A stretch of 6,148 nt of DNA from an uncultured Collinsella sp. (lineage in GTDB: Bacteria; Actinomycetota; Coriobacteriia; Coriobacteriales; Coriobacteriaceae): contig CABSNH010000094.1 in NCBI GenBank assembly GCA_902478985.1, positions 1 through 6,148 on the forward strand, in the 5' to 3' direction. A program made the position numbers and the translations under genes. Positions 1 to 5,922 of this stretch are shown piece after piece; positions within the stretch are counted from its first letter, which is position 1, and every line of letters begins with the position of its first letter. A model generated the notes under the pieces. That model did no database searches and was not told the DNA's origin. It was given only the letters and a program-made list of their open reading frames with translations.

Positions 1-831
1 TTTCTGGACCGAGGCTGCACGGCGCCTGCGCGAGCCGATCTGTATGGGTATGCCGATTGCCTAAGTAGGGTAGTTGCCGGGTGGAATCTTGACCGCCTTT
101 CGGCTCTGTTCAATTTGCTCGAGGCTCATGGATGCGTTGAGGTCTCGCTTGGTTTGGGCGCTGCGGGGCCAGAGGCCTCGCCTGATGATGGCCTGTGGAC
201 GGCGCTGTATCTGTCCGGTTTCCTGACGACGGATTTGATTGAGGAGCCGGAGCATGGTGGTCGTCTCCGTGCTCTGCGGTTGCCCAATAACGAGCTTCGC
301 CAGGCCTTTCGTCTGGTGATTATTGATTGGTTTGAGCGTGCTGCCGAGGACGTTCGAGACGTCGATACGTTTCGAGACGGGTTGTGCCGTGGGGACGAGG
401 ATGCGGTGAAGCGGGCGTTAGAACGCATCCTGGGAGATGCGGGAATCGACGCGACCGACACAGATGCGCCGCTGCCATATCACCTGCTCTTGCAGGGACT
501 CTGCTTTGGATTGCCGGGCTATGCCAATCCTGCCTCGAGGCGAAAGCGTGGCGCGGATCGCTGGGACATCCAGGTATTTCCTACGGGCACCGTGTTTGAC
601 GTGGCAGACACGATCGGCATGCTCGACGAGCGCCCGCTGATAACGATCAATATGATGTTTGACTCCGGTGTGGACGCGCTGGGCCTAGAGCTGCTGGCCG
701 TTCAGGCGCTGCTCGACATAGAGCGCGACGGCATCGACAAGATTCGCGTACCGCGACCCGGTGTGGGCCGCATGCGCTGGGGATTCGGTTTTGATGGGCG
801 CCGTGTGGCAGCGGTGTGCCAGCGGCTGTAG
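1..831 (+). CDS. AAA-ATPase-like / PD-(D/E)XK nuclease-like protein, C-terminal part (5' end outside window)
   Basis: The frame is open from base 1 to the TAG at 829-831, so the TTG at 115 is only an internal codon and the true start lies upstream. The visible 276 residues match the region after the ATPase core in the AAA-ATPase-like/PDDEXK_9 family. They show WTALYLSGFLT (66-76; family-type 'lWslLyltGYLT'), LPNNEL (94-99; family 'iPNeEv'), a helical stretch, YHLLLQGLCFGLPGY (160-174; family 'fYHgfllGll'), then SRRKRGADRWD ending at Asp189 and a C-terminal GFGFDGRR. Family members usually combine an ATPase with a predicted nuclease fold, and their biological role is poorly known. Here the usual E-x-K is replaced by Asn217-Met218-Met219, and the 'QI..kkY' helix reads DIERDGID, so the nuclease site is probably dead. 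The Walker motifs would be upstream and cannot be checked. The gene converges on the next one with a 9-nt gap. I am confident of the family and less so of any function. Confidence 0.8.
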   Translation, partial: FLDRGCTAPARADLYGYADCLSRVVAGWNLDRLSALFNLLEAHGCVEVSLGLGAAGPEASPDDGLWTALYLSGFLTTDLIEEPEHGGRLRALRLPNNELRQAFRLVIIDWFERAAEDVRDVDTFRDGLCRGDEDAVKRALERILGDAGIDATDTDAPLPYHLLLQGLCFGLPGYANPASRRKRGADRWDIQVFPTGTVFDVADTIGMLDERPLITINMMFDSGVDALGLELLAVQALLDIERDGIDKIRVPRPGVGRMRWGFGFDGRRVAAVCQRL

Positions 832-840
832 GGGTGCCCG

Positions 841-1860
841 CTACTCCGCGTCCTTCATGGGCGGCATGGGCTTCCAGCCGGGATCCTTGATGATCTTGCG
901 GGCATCTTTCATGCCGCGGCGCAGCGCCGGAATGCCGGTCTTAAAGCATTTGTCGACCGCTGCTAGACGAATGAACTCCTTGCAGAAGGTCGCGGCGTTG
1001 CCCAAGCGGAACAAGATGGGGTGGTAGTCGCCGTAAATCTGCATGTAGCGGGCCAAAAAGCCGCGATTGCGCATGATGTAGTAGCGGTTGGTGTCGCTCG
1101 TGGAGTTGAGCTGGCGTTTGCCGGCGATGTCCCAGTTAGAGACGGCGCGGGCGCGCCTGAGCACCACGTCGGCAACCACGGCGGCGGGGAAGTGCTGGCT
1201 CGCAACATAGCCGTAGCAGGCATCGTCGCCGTAGATGAAAAAGCGTGCATCGGGCAGGCCGATCTTGTCGACTACGCGGCGCGAGAACAGGCCGCCTTCA
1301 AAGCACAGCTGGTTCATGGCGCGGTAGCCCTCGGGGCCCAGGTCCCACTTAGCGATGGGGTTGGGGATACCAAGCGAAAGGATGAGCTGGTACTGCCAAA
1401 AGAAGGCACCGCCGTCGAAGTCCAGGCGCGAACCCTGGATAACGTCGTAGCGGTCGGTCCACTTGGCCAGGCGCTCAATGCCCTCGGGGATGACGAGCAC
1501 GTCGTCGTCCATCACCCAGAACCACTGTGCGCCTAGGTCATAGGCGCATTTGGTGCCGGCGGAAAAGCCGCCCGCACCGCCGCCGTTTTCGAGCTGCGGG
1601 GCGTAGATGACGCGGTCGGTGCCACCCTTTGCGTCGGGCTGATCGGTGTCGATGCCCCACAGCTTGGCGAGGCGCTCGTTGAATGCGACGCACATGGCTT
1701 CGGTCTCGCGCGAATTCTCATTGTCGACAATCACGATGCGCCAGGGCGCGGCCGTGAGCTCGGTCATAGATTCGAACAGGTTGGCCAAGAGCTCCTGGCG
1801 CTTGTACGTAACGACAACGATGGCGAGCTTATCAATGGGAGCGGGAAGGGTGGAAGTCAT
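841..1860 (-). CDS. GT2 family glycosyltransferase, galactofuranosyl/rhamnosyltransferase-like
   Basis: A 339-residue cytoplasmic enzyme predicted to transfer a sugar from a nucleotide donor to a growing surface glycan. The GT-A fold is easy to follow: the opening strand LAIVVVTYKR (12-21), VIVDNENS (43-50) for nucleotide binding, the glycine-rich GGGAGGFSAG (93-102), and WFWVMDDDV (113-121), whose Asp118-120 is the metal-binding DxD. FEGGLFSRR (187-195) and FFIYGDD (207-213) follow, the latter probably supplying the catalytic-base aspartate. The C-terminal YYIMRNR (260-266) is typical of galactofuranosyl- and rhamnosyltransferases related to GlfT/RfbF. No membrane segment is seen. I chose the ATG at 1860 over an in-frame ATG at 1923 because AAAGGAT lies at 1871-1877, a TATACT box lies at 1887-1892, and the glycosyltransferase fold begins directly after it. 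The longer start would lie upstream of that promoter, inside a palindrome. The exact sugar cannot be read from sequence. Confidence 0.9.
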   Translation of the reverse strand: MTSTLPAPIDKLAIVVVTYKRQELLANLFESMTELTAAPWRIVIVDNENSRETEAMCVAFNERLAKLWGIDTDQPDAKGGTDRVIYAPQLENGGGAGGFSAGTKCAYDLGAQWFWVMDDDVLVIPEGIERLAKWTDRYDVIQGSRLDFDGGAFFWQYQLILSLGIPNPIAKWDLGPEGYRAMNQLCFEGGLFSRRVVDKIGLPDARFFIYGDDACYGYVASQHFPAAVVADVVLRRARAVSNWDIAGKRQLNSTSDTNRYYIMRNRGFLARYMQIYGDYHPILFRLGNAATFCKEFIRLAAVDKCFKTGIPALRRGMKDARKIIKDPGWKPMPPMKDAE

Positions 1861-1870
1861 GAACGAGAAT

Positions 1871-1877
1871 ATCCTTT
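1871..1877 (-). promoter_or_regulatory. Ribosome binding site deciding the start at 1860
   Basis: The minus strand reads AAAGGAT here, with its AGGA core 11 nt before the ATG at 1860. The competing ATG at 1923 has no comparable purine-rich site upstream. The spacing is on the long side, so this is a good but not perfect site. Confidence 0.6.
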
Positions 1878-1886
1878 CGCGTGGGC

Positions 1887-1913
1887 AGTATATCGGCCCT
1901 GCGGAATAAACAA
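1887..1913 (-). promoter_or_regulatory. Candidate promoter of the GT2 gene at 841-1860
   Basis: The minus strand carries TATACT (1892 down to 1887), five of six matches to the -10 consensus, preceded at 15 bp by TTGTTT (1913 down to 1908). A 16-bp spacing would read GTTGTT instead. The transcript would start near 1880, giving a leader of about 20 nt that holds the ribosome binding site. The short spacer and mediocre -35 suggest a weak or activator-dependent promoter. A second minus-strand -10-like box, TACAAT (1935-1940), lacks any recognisable -35. Confidence 0.45.
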
Positions 1914-1931
1914 CGTGTCCCATGGGACACG
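1914..1931. promoter_or_regulatory. Perfect 18-bp palindrome, candidate operator
   Basis: CGTGTCCCATGGGACACG is its own reverse complement over all 18 bases, with no spacer. An RNA hairpin could not form without a loop and there is no T run, so it is not a terminator. A DNA site for a dimeric regulator is the natural reading. It abuts the -35 region of the minus-strand GT2 promoter and lies about 130 bp upstream of the plus-strand membrane protein gene. I do not recognise the motif as belonging to a particular regulator family. Confidence 0.55.
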
Positions 1932-2046
1932 ACTATTGTAAGCGTAGGCGGGCGCTCGCGAGTAATGTTCCGCTAATCACCAAGAACGTTTGCTACAAGC
2001 CTGGTTGACGTGTGGCGAGATTGCAACCGCGCATTGTGGTATTACA
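1932..2046. other. Remainder of divergent intergenic region, no gene seen
   Basis: No coding potential is seen. A plus-strand TGCTACAAG (1991-1999) resembles an extended -10 and would give a leader of about 55 nt for the membrane protein gene, but no good -35 accompanies it. TTGACG (2005-2010) looks like a -35 but lacks a -10 at a usable distance. The plus-strand promoter is therefore undecided. Confidence 0.3.
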
Positions 2047-2052
2047 TAGGAG
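2047..2052 (+). promoter_or_regulatory. Ribosome binding site deciding the GTG start at 2062
   Basis: TAGGAG, a strong Shine-Dalgarno match, ends 9 nt before the GTG at 2062. An in-frame GTG at 2092 has only a weak GGA before it, which favours the earlier start. The 10 extra N-terminal residues are nevertheless not obviously needed by the fold. Confidence 0.6.
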
Positions 2053-2061
2053 CCGATTCCT

Positions 2062-3432
2062 GTGGACGCGATCTTTGTGTTTGGATGCCCTGTGAATAAA
2101 ACTCGTTTAGCTTCCTTTGCCGATAGCCTTCCCGTCAAGGTCATGTTGCTGTTTTTGGTTCTTCAGGCCGCATTTGTCCTGAGCAATACCGCGGCAAATT
2201 GTCTGCCGAGGCCCGTCATCGAGTCGCATGTGCAGGGTTCGGAGTCCTCTGCCCTGTTGTCTGACATGTATGTCTACGACCACCGTGTTGCAGCTGGTCC
2301 TGTTTGCTTTGATAACAATCGCTTTATCATTGAAGTCGCACAGCAAAAGGACCAAGGTTCTCCGTTTAAGACGATGACTGTTGCCGAGATTGATGACGTT
2401 ACGAAAGCCGGTGGGATTACGCATCAGCAGTACTACCGGTATTGGCATGGATGGCAGCTACTCACGAATGCCTGCCTGTTTATTGGCGGTATCGACGTTG
2501 TCGTGGTGCCTGCGGCCGCTCTGGCGATTGTCGGCTCCGCTTGCGCTTACGTTGCCTTGCGGAAGCGGTTTTCAAAGCCAGTGACGTTGGGTTTCCTTGC
2601 AATCCTGCTGTTCTCGACCAATCTGTTTTTCAATTTTATCGGTGATCTGCTGCTGTGCATCTCGTTCTTTGTGGCGCTCATCATGATGTCTTGCATGAGC
2701 CTTCGTTTGGGCTCGGCCCCGAACGCACGGGTTTTCACAAGCCGCCTTGTCCTTTGGTCGATAGCGACGGGCGCCGTGTTTTCGTTTCTTGACTTTTTAA
2801 CGATTCCTGCCGCAGTTGTCGCCCTGCATTGCTTTTTCGCCTTCATTGCGCTCCCCAAGGGTGAGCGCCCCAAGCGTTGCGTCGTCACGATGCTGCAGGC
2901 GCTCTTTGGGTTTGGGCTTTCGTTTGTGTTTACCTGGGCGATGAAATGGGTTGTCGCGGCGTTTGTGCTGGGCTGGGACGAGGTCTTTTCGAACGTTCTG
3001 GGCGAGATGGGCCTATGGTCTGCGCATGGGACTTCGTCACTGTTGCCCCAGGCTGACTGGCCTCAGATTTTGAAGGAGTTTTATTGCATGAGCCCGCAGC
3101 AGTTCGCCATTTGCTCAACTGCCGGTTATGCGATGATCTCGAACGTCGTTTGTCTTGTTTCGTTTGCCGTCGTATTGGTGATCTGGATTGCCGTGCTCGT
3201 TTGCTCGATACGGGGCGGCGCACAAGACGGTCGTCGTCGAAAGGTGTTGATCCAGTCGCTGCTCATGGCATTGCCCCTGGTTGTTGTTCTGGGCTATTTC
3301 GTTGTTATGCATGACCATGCGATCGTTCATATTCCGGTATTTGGCTGCAAGAATTGGGCGATTGTCTTTGCGATTTTATTTGTTTCGGGTGTAAGCGCGC
3401 TTCGTGGTCTGAGGAGTCAGAAGGTCGCTTAG
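2062..3432 (+). CDS. Polytopic membrane protein with large N-terminal outside loop, unknown family
   Basis: A 456-residue integral membrane protein that I cannot assign to a named family. It has one hydrophobic helix near 25-45 and then a polar loop of about 85 residues (46-130) that ends in QQYYRYWHGWQ (122-132). A run of roughly eight to ten further membrane segments follows, separated by short basic loops such as RKRF (167-170) and a basic turn after the serine-rich 'CSIRGG' segment. Other conserved-looking spots are NFIGDLLLCIS (191-201) and FLDFLTIP (242-249). A first helix followed by a big outside loop and many helices is the general plan of GT-C glycosyltransferases and other lipid-linked-sugar enzymes. 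That plan plus the neighbours makes a role in surface glycan assembly plausible, but no catalytic residue can be named. It starts with GTG at 2062 behind TAGGAG. Its TAG stop overlaps the opposing acyltransferase gene by 4 bases. It could equally be a transporter or polymerase. Confidence 0.8.
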   Translation: MDAIFVFGCPVNKTRLASFADSLPVKVMLLFLVLQAAFVLSNTAANCLPRPVIESHVQGSESSALLSDMYVYDHRVAAGPVCFDNNRFIIEVAQQKDQGSPFKTMTVAEIDDVTKAGGITHQQYYRYWHGWQLLTNACLFIGGIDVVVVPAAALAIVGSACAYVALRKRFSKPVTLGFLAILLFSTNLFFNFIGDLLLCISFFVALIMMSCMSLRLGSAPNARVFTSRLVLWSIATGAVFSFLDFLTIPAAVVALHCFFAFIALPKGERPKRCVVTMLQALFGFGLSFVFTWAMKWVVAAFVLGWDEVFSNVLGEMGLWSAHGTSSLLPQADWPQILKEFYCMSPQQFAICSTAGYAMISNVVCLVSFAVVLVIWIAVLVCSIRGGAQDGRRRKVLIQSLLMALPLVVVLGYFVVMHDHAIVHIPVFGCKNWAIVFAILFVSGVSALRGLRSQKVA

Positions 3433-4574
3433 CCGTTCATACGGGCCTTGATGGACTCGACTACGGCTCTGCGCACGATATCCACGAGGAGCAGGGAAAG
3501 CGCGAGGCAAAGGCTCATAAGGATTCCGAGCAAAATGGCGGCGGCTGGACGGGGCGTTCCCGTTTGGATGCCTGTTGCCATGGTGTAGATTGCATTGTCG
3601 AAGATGGGTCGCCAGACGTTGCAGGTAAACGACTGCACGGCGTAGAAAGCGAGCGTTCCTGCGGCGAGAGACATGATTGTCTTGTCTGCAGCTGGGACTT
3701 CGTGGCGCGGCTGATGGAGCGCTGCGGCGGCAACGGATGCGGCGGCCAAGATAAAGGATATGACGGAAGTGGACTTGTAGGAGAGCTTCCAGAGCGCGTC
3801 GTACTGGCTATTTGCCGATAGCAGAAGCTCGAGCGCGATGGTGACGGCAACGAGTCCGATGAGTACGATCTTGGATTTTTGAGCGCCGGATGCGTTGCCG
3901 TGGCATTCGAGGGCAAAGCGCATTTCTCCAGCTGCAATAAACGCGACCAGGTAGGTAACGGCGCTCATGAGTTTGCGCCACAAAATGATACCGGCCGCTT
4001 CGTTTGCCGTCGCCGCGATGTAGCAGTTGATTCCAAATGTTGCGAGCACAAGAAGTGCTACGACAAACGGGGCTCTTTTGCTGCCGATTCGCTGCCGTAT
4101 CAACGCAATCACTGGGACGAGCAATACGGATACCGCGTAGACCCAGATAAACTCGATGCCCAACGTGAGCCAGCCAATCTCATGCAGCGAGATTTCGGGC
4201 AGGGGATAGACGTACATCGAAACAAGCAGGCAAGCTGCGCAATAAAAGAGCGTGGGCAAGACGATCTTTTTGAGGCGATCAAGCGATTTGAGCGTGAGGC
4301 CCTGCGCGGATGAACCGTTTTGGAGGGCGCGTACCGCCGAGGGAATAAGGAAGTATCCCGAGATCATAAAGAAGACCTCGTTGGCCCAGCAGCCCAGCAG
4401 GTTGATGAGGCCGAGCGCGCCGGAGTAAGGGAAGACGGCGAGCGGCGCATATTCCGGTAGACCGGCGCAGACGGCTTGAAAGGTCCACTGAAACGTGTGG
4501 AATATCGCAATCCCGGCGACCGCGACCAAGCGCAGCGCCTCGATGGAGGTATTTCTGCTTGCTTTGCTGCCCAT
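3429..4574 (-). CDS. Membrane acyltransferase, acyltransferase-3 family
   Basis: A 381-residue multi-pass protein of the acyltransferase-3 family, whose members move acetyl or other acyl groups across or onto surface polysaccharides, lipids or peptidoglycan. The family N-terminus is clear: SIEALRLVAVAGIAIFH (10-26) gives the conserved Arg15 and the presumed catalytic His26, and NEVFFMISGYFL (65-76) matches the 'FFviSGff' motif. About ten hydrophobic segments follow, and there is no extra SGNH hydrolase domain. I chose the ATG at 4574, 4 nt after the stop of the upstream glycosyltransferase, over the TTG at 4610. The family fold starts right after it, the preceding stop suggests coupled translation, and a weak GGAAAA site sits in the end of the upstream gene. 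The acceptor is inferred to be the glycan built by the neighbouring glycosyltransferase. The acyl group cannot be told. Confidence 0.88.
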   Translation of the reverse strand: MGSKASRNTSIEALRLVAVAGIAIFHTFQWTFQAVCAGLPEYAPLAVFPYSGALGLINLLGCWANEVFFMISGYFLIPSAVRALQNGSSAQGLTLKSLDRLKKIVLPTLFYCAACLLVSMYVYPLPEISLHEIGWLTLGIEFIWVYAVSVLLVPVIALIRQRIGSKRAPFVVALLVLATFGINCYIAATANEAAGIILWRKLMSAVTYLVAFIAAGEMRFALECHGNASGAQKSKIVLIGLVAVTIALELLLSANSQYDALWKLSYKSTSVISFILAAASVAAAALHQPRHEVPAADKTIMSLAAGTLAFYAVQSFTCNVWRPIFDNAIYTMATGIQTGTPRPAAAILLGILMSLCLALSLLLVDIVRRAVVESIKARMNG

Positions 4575-4578
4575 CAGA

Positions 4579-5679
4579 CTATTTTCCAGCGCGTGCGTTG
4601 TATGAACCAAAGTGCGATGTGATCATTTTTAGAGTCTGCTTGGGGCCCTTGTTCCATACGTTATACAAGCCCTCGCCCACGAGGTCCTTGGCGTATGCGC
4701 AGTAGCTGATTTTAGGGTCGGCGATGCCCATATACTCGGCATAGAGCTTTTTGGCCGCGGGAGTAACGCGAGGATTGGCAAATACCAGCTCTTGTGGCAT
4801 GCGTTCGAACATCCTGTGGATCGCCCGCTCGATTTCGGGGTGGCCTTCAATTCCGCTGTGCTCAATCATGATGCCCATATAGGTGAAGCCACGTGTGATT
4901 TGGGGTGTCCAAACGGCGGGGTCGGTGACGTTGAGCCGCTCAAGAATATCGACCATATCGTTCCAGCGATTAAACGGCATCAAGGGGTCACGCTTGGCCA
5001 GAGCAGCCGCCTTTTCGGGCGTTTCCTCGCGGTAGCAGTAATACGGCTTGGGCCAGTAAGCGATCGCCTTTGCCTGGCATAGCGTTTCGACAAGGAATGG
5101 ATTATCGGCCCAGCCCGCACCGGGGATTTCCTTAAACCAGATATTGTTTTGCAACAGGAAGTCGCGACGATAGATTGCCGACCAAATGGACGGATGATGG
5201 GCCAGCAGGTGTGGAGCGTCGTGAATGGTGAATGGTTGCCGAGGCGGTTTAATGCGACCGCGATATGCGCAGTGTAGTTTGACCTCTTGGGGAGTATCGG
5301 GGTTGCGAATGATCCAATACGGGGTCTCAATAATATCGAGCTTGTTCGGATCGCCAAATTCGCGTTTGGCAAAGGCAAGCATGTCGGAGTACATTCCGGG
5401 CTCGATCCAATCATCGGGCTCGAGGATGGCAATCCAGTCGCCCTTTGCCTCGCGAATGCCCAGATTGCAGGTTGCGCCGTAACCCTGGTTTGCCTTATCG
5501 ATCACTCGAACGCGTGAGTCGCGCGCAGCGAAATCTTGCATAACGGCGAGCGAGTTGTCGGTGGATCCGTCGTTGATGGCGAGGATCTCCAGGTTGATTT
5601 TGTTTTCGTTTAATAGGCTGCCTATAGCCTGAGAAAGATACGACTCGGCATTGTAAGTAGGCACGATTACGGTCAGCAT
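4579..5679 (-). CDS. GT2 family glycosyltransferase (polysaccharide biosynthesis type)
   Basis: A 366-residue soluble or peripheral glycosyltransferase, first gene of a two-gene operon with the acyltransferase. The GT-A signatures are textbook: LTVIVPTYNAESYL (2-15), INDGSTDNS (35-43) with Asp37, NQGYGATCNLGI (64-75), GDWIAILEPDDWIEPGM (80-96) where EPDD supplies the metal-binding aspartates, HPSIWSAIYRRDFL (162-175), and GAGWADNPF (187-195), which holds a likely catalytic-base aspartate at 192. The remaining ~170 residues form a helical tail with no membrane segment. This layout is common in capsule and exopolysaccharide clusters (EpsJ-like enzymes), so a cytoplasmic transfer of one sugar to a lipid-linked intermediate is expected. 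The donor and linkage are unknown. The ATG at 5679 has only a weak GAGAAAG-like site upstream but follows a good -10 box by about 30 nt. The reading frame is intact. Confidence 0.9.
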   Translation of the reverse strand: MLTVIVPTYNAESYLSQAIGSLLNENKINLEILAINDGSTDNSLAVMQDFAARDSRVRVIDKANQGYGATCNLGIREAKGDWIAILEPDDWIEPGMYSDMLAFAKREFGDPNKLDIIETPYWIIRNPDTPQEVKLHCAYRGRIKPPRQPFTIHDAPHLLAHHPSIWSAIYRRDFLLQNNIWFKEIPGAGWADNPFLVETLCQAKAIAYWPKPYYCYREETPEKAAALAKRDPLMPFNRWNDMVDILERLNVTDPAVWTPQITRGFTYMGIMIEHSGIEGHPEIERAIHRMFERMPQELVFANPRVTPAAKKLYAEYMGIADPKISYCAYAKDLVGEGLYNVWNKGPKQTLKMITSHFGSYNARAGK

Positions 5680-5709
5680 TCAAACACTTTCTCTAGGCGA
5701 TTTGGAAGA

Positions 5710-5715
5710 ATTATA
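5710..5715 (-). promoter_or_regulatory. -10 box of the GT2-acyltransferase operon
   Basis: The minus strand reads a perfect TATAAT (5715 down to 5710), 30 nt before the ATG at 5679. This predicts a leader of about 24 nt. No good -35 hexamer lies 16-18 bp upstream (it reads roughly AAACCG), and that stretch is inside the inverted repeat at 5728-5746. This suggests the promoter depends on, or is controlled by, a bound regulator. Confidence 0.5.
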
Positions 5716-5727
5716 CCTAATTGCGTT

Positions 5728-5746
5728 TGCAACGGTTTTAGTTGCA
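5728..5746. promoter_or_regulatory. Inverted repeat 1, candidate operator
   Basis: TGCAAC-N7-GTTGCA, a 19-bp dyad with 6-bp arms. It covers the expected -35 position of the minus-strand promoter whose -10 is at 5710-5715. Arm length, spacer length and the left inner bases (GCAACGGT) match the second dyad at 5757-5775, 29 bp away centre to centre. Confidence 0.5.
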
Positions 5747-5756
5747 TTTGGGTGAA

Positions 5757-5775
5757 GGCAACGGTAAGGGTTGCC
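5757..5775. promoter_or_regulatory. Inverted repeat 2, candidate operator
   Basis: GGCAAC-N7-GTTGCC, a 19-bp dyad sharing GCAACGGT-N4-GTTGC with the repeat at 5728-5746. Two copies with the same spacing upstream of one promoter look like paired binding sites for one dimeric protein. The arms are G/C rich but no T run follows, so a terminator is unlikely. Confidence 0.5.
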
Positions 5776-5845
5776 AAGTTAGCAGATGGCCAAACGAATC
5801 GGGATCTCCGTTTCGTGCCATCTTGATTCAACACGATTCCTTTCA

Positions 5846-5884
5846 ATGACAATTGTTCAAAAGAAGAGATAATTGTTGGATAAT
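5846..5884 (+). promoter_or_regulatory. Candidate promoter(s) of the secreted-protein gene
   Basis: Two overlapping arrangements fit. ATGACA (5846-5851), 16 bp, GATAAT (5868-5873) has five of six matches in each box. TTCAAA (5856-5861), 17 bp, GATAAT (5879-5884) has four and five matches. They would give leaders of roughly 43 and 32 nt before the ATG at 5923. The two GATAAT boxes sit in a short imperfect tandem repeat, GATAATTGTTG followed by GATAATGTTG. Confidence 0.45.
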
Positions 5885-5894
5885 GTTGCAACAT
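5883..5894. promoter_or_regulatory. 12-bp perfect palindrome at the plus-strand start site
   Basis: ATGTTGCAACAT is a perfect palindrome that overlaps the downstream -10 box and the predicted start point of the secreted-protein gene. It contains the same GTTGC and GCAAC half-sites as the dyads at 5728-5775, but abutted in the opposite order. It may be a related binding site or a coincidence. Confidence 0.35.
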
Positions 5895-5922
5895 GGATAT
5901 TCATTTTGACTGGGGATTCAAT

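Larger units (their letters stand above)
5680..5922. other. AT-rich divergent control region, no gene seen
   Basis: These 243 bases separate two divergent genes and are clearly richer in A and T than the coding DNA around them. They hold two matching inverted repeats, a 12-bp palindrome and candidate promoters in both directions, listed separately. A 73-codon minus-strand frame across 5673-5894 has no ribosome binding site and runs into the next gene's start in another frame, so I do not call it. I see nothing assignable in about 5776-5845. Confidence 0.6.

Noticed and set aside
821..842. Inverted repeat AGCGG / CCGCT between the convergent genes as a bidirectional terminator
   Set aside because: The stem is only 5 bp with a 12-nt loop, and there is no T run on either strand.
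1021..1536. 171-codon plus-strand open frame antisense to the GT2 gene at 841-1860
   Set aside because: It mirrors the GC-rich codons of the real gene, has no ribosome binding site or recognisable domain, and the opposite strand carries clear GT2 motifs throughout.
1967..1987. GTTC...GAAC pair as an actinobacterial LexA box
   Set aside because: The order is reversed relative to GAAC-N4-GTTC and the spacing is 13 bp.
3354..4313. Two plus-strand open frames (3354-3821 and 3879-4313) antisense to the acyltransferase
   Set aside because: They are compositionally odd, rich in Cys, Gly and charged residues, with no domain. The minus strand encodes a complete acyltransferase-3 protein over the same bases.
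5786..5839. GAATCG / CGATTC inverted repeat in the intergenic region
   Set aside because: Six-base arms 42 bp apart are expected by chance in AT-rich DNA and fit no promoter or terminator geometry.
5673..5894. 73-codon minus-strand frame across the divergent intergenic region
   Set aside because: No ribosome binding site precedes it, its start lies inside the plus-strand promoter palindrome, and it runs into the GT2 start in another frame.
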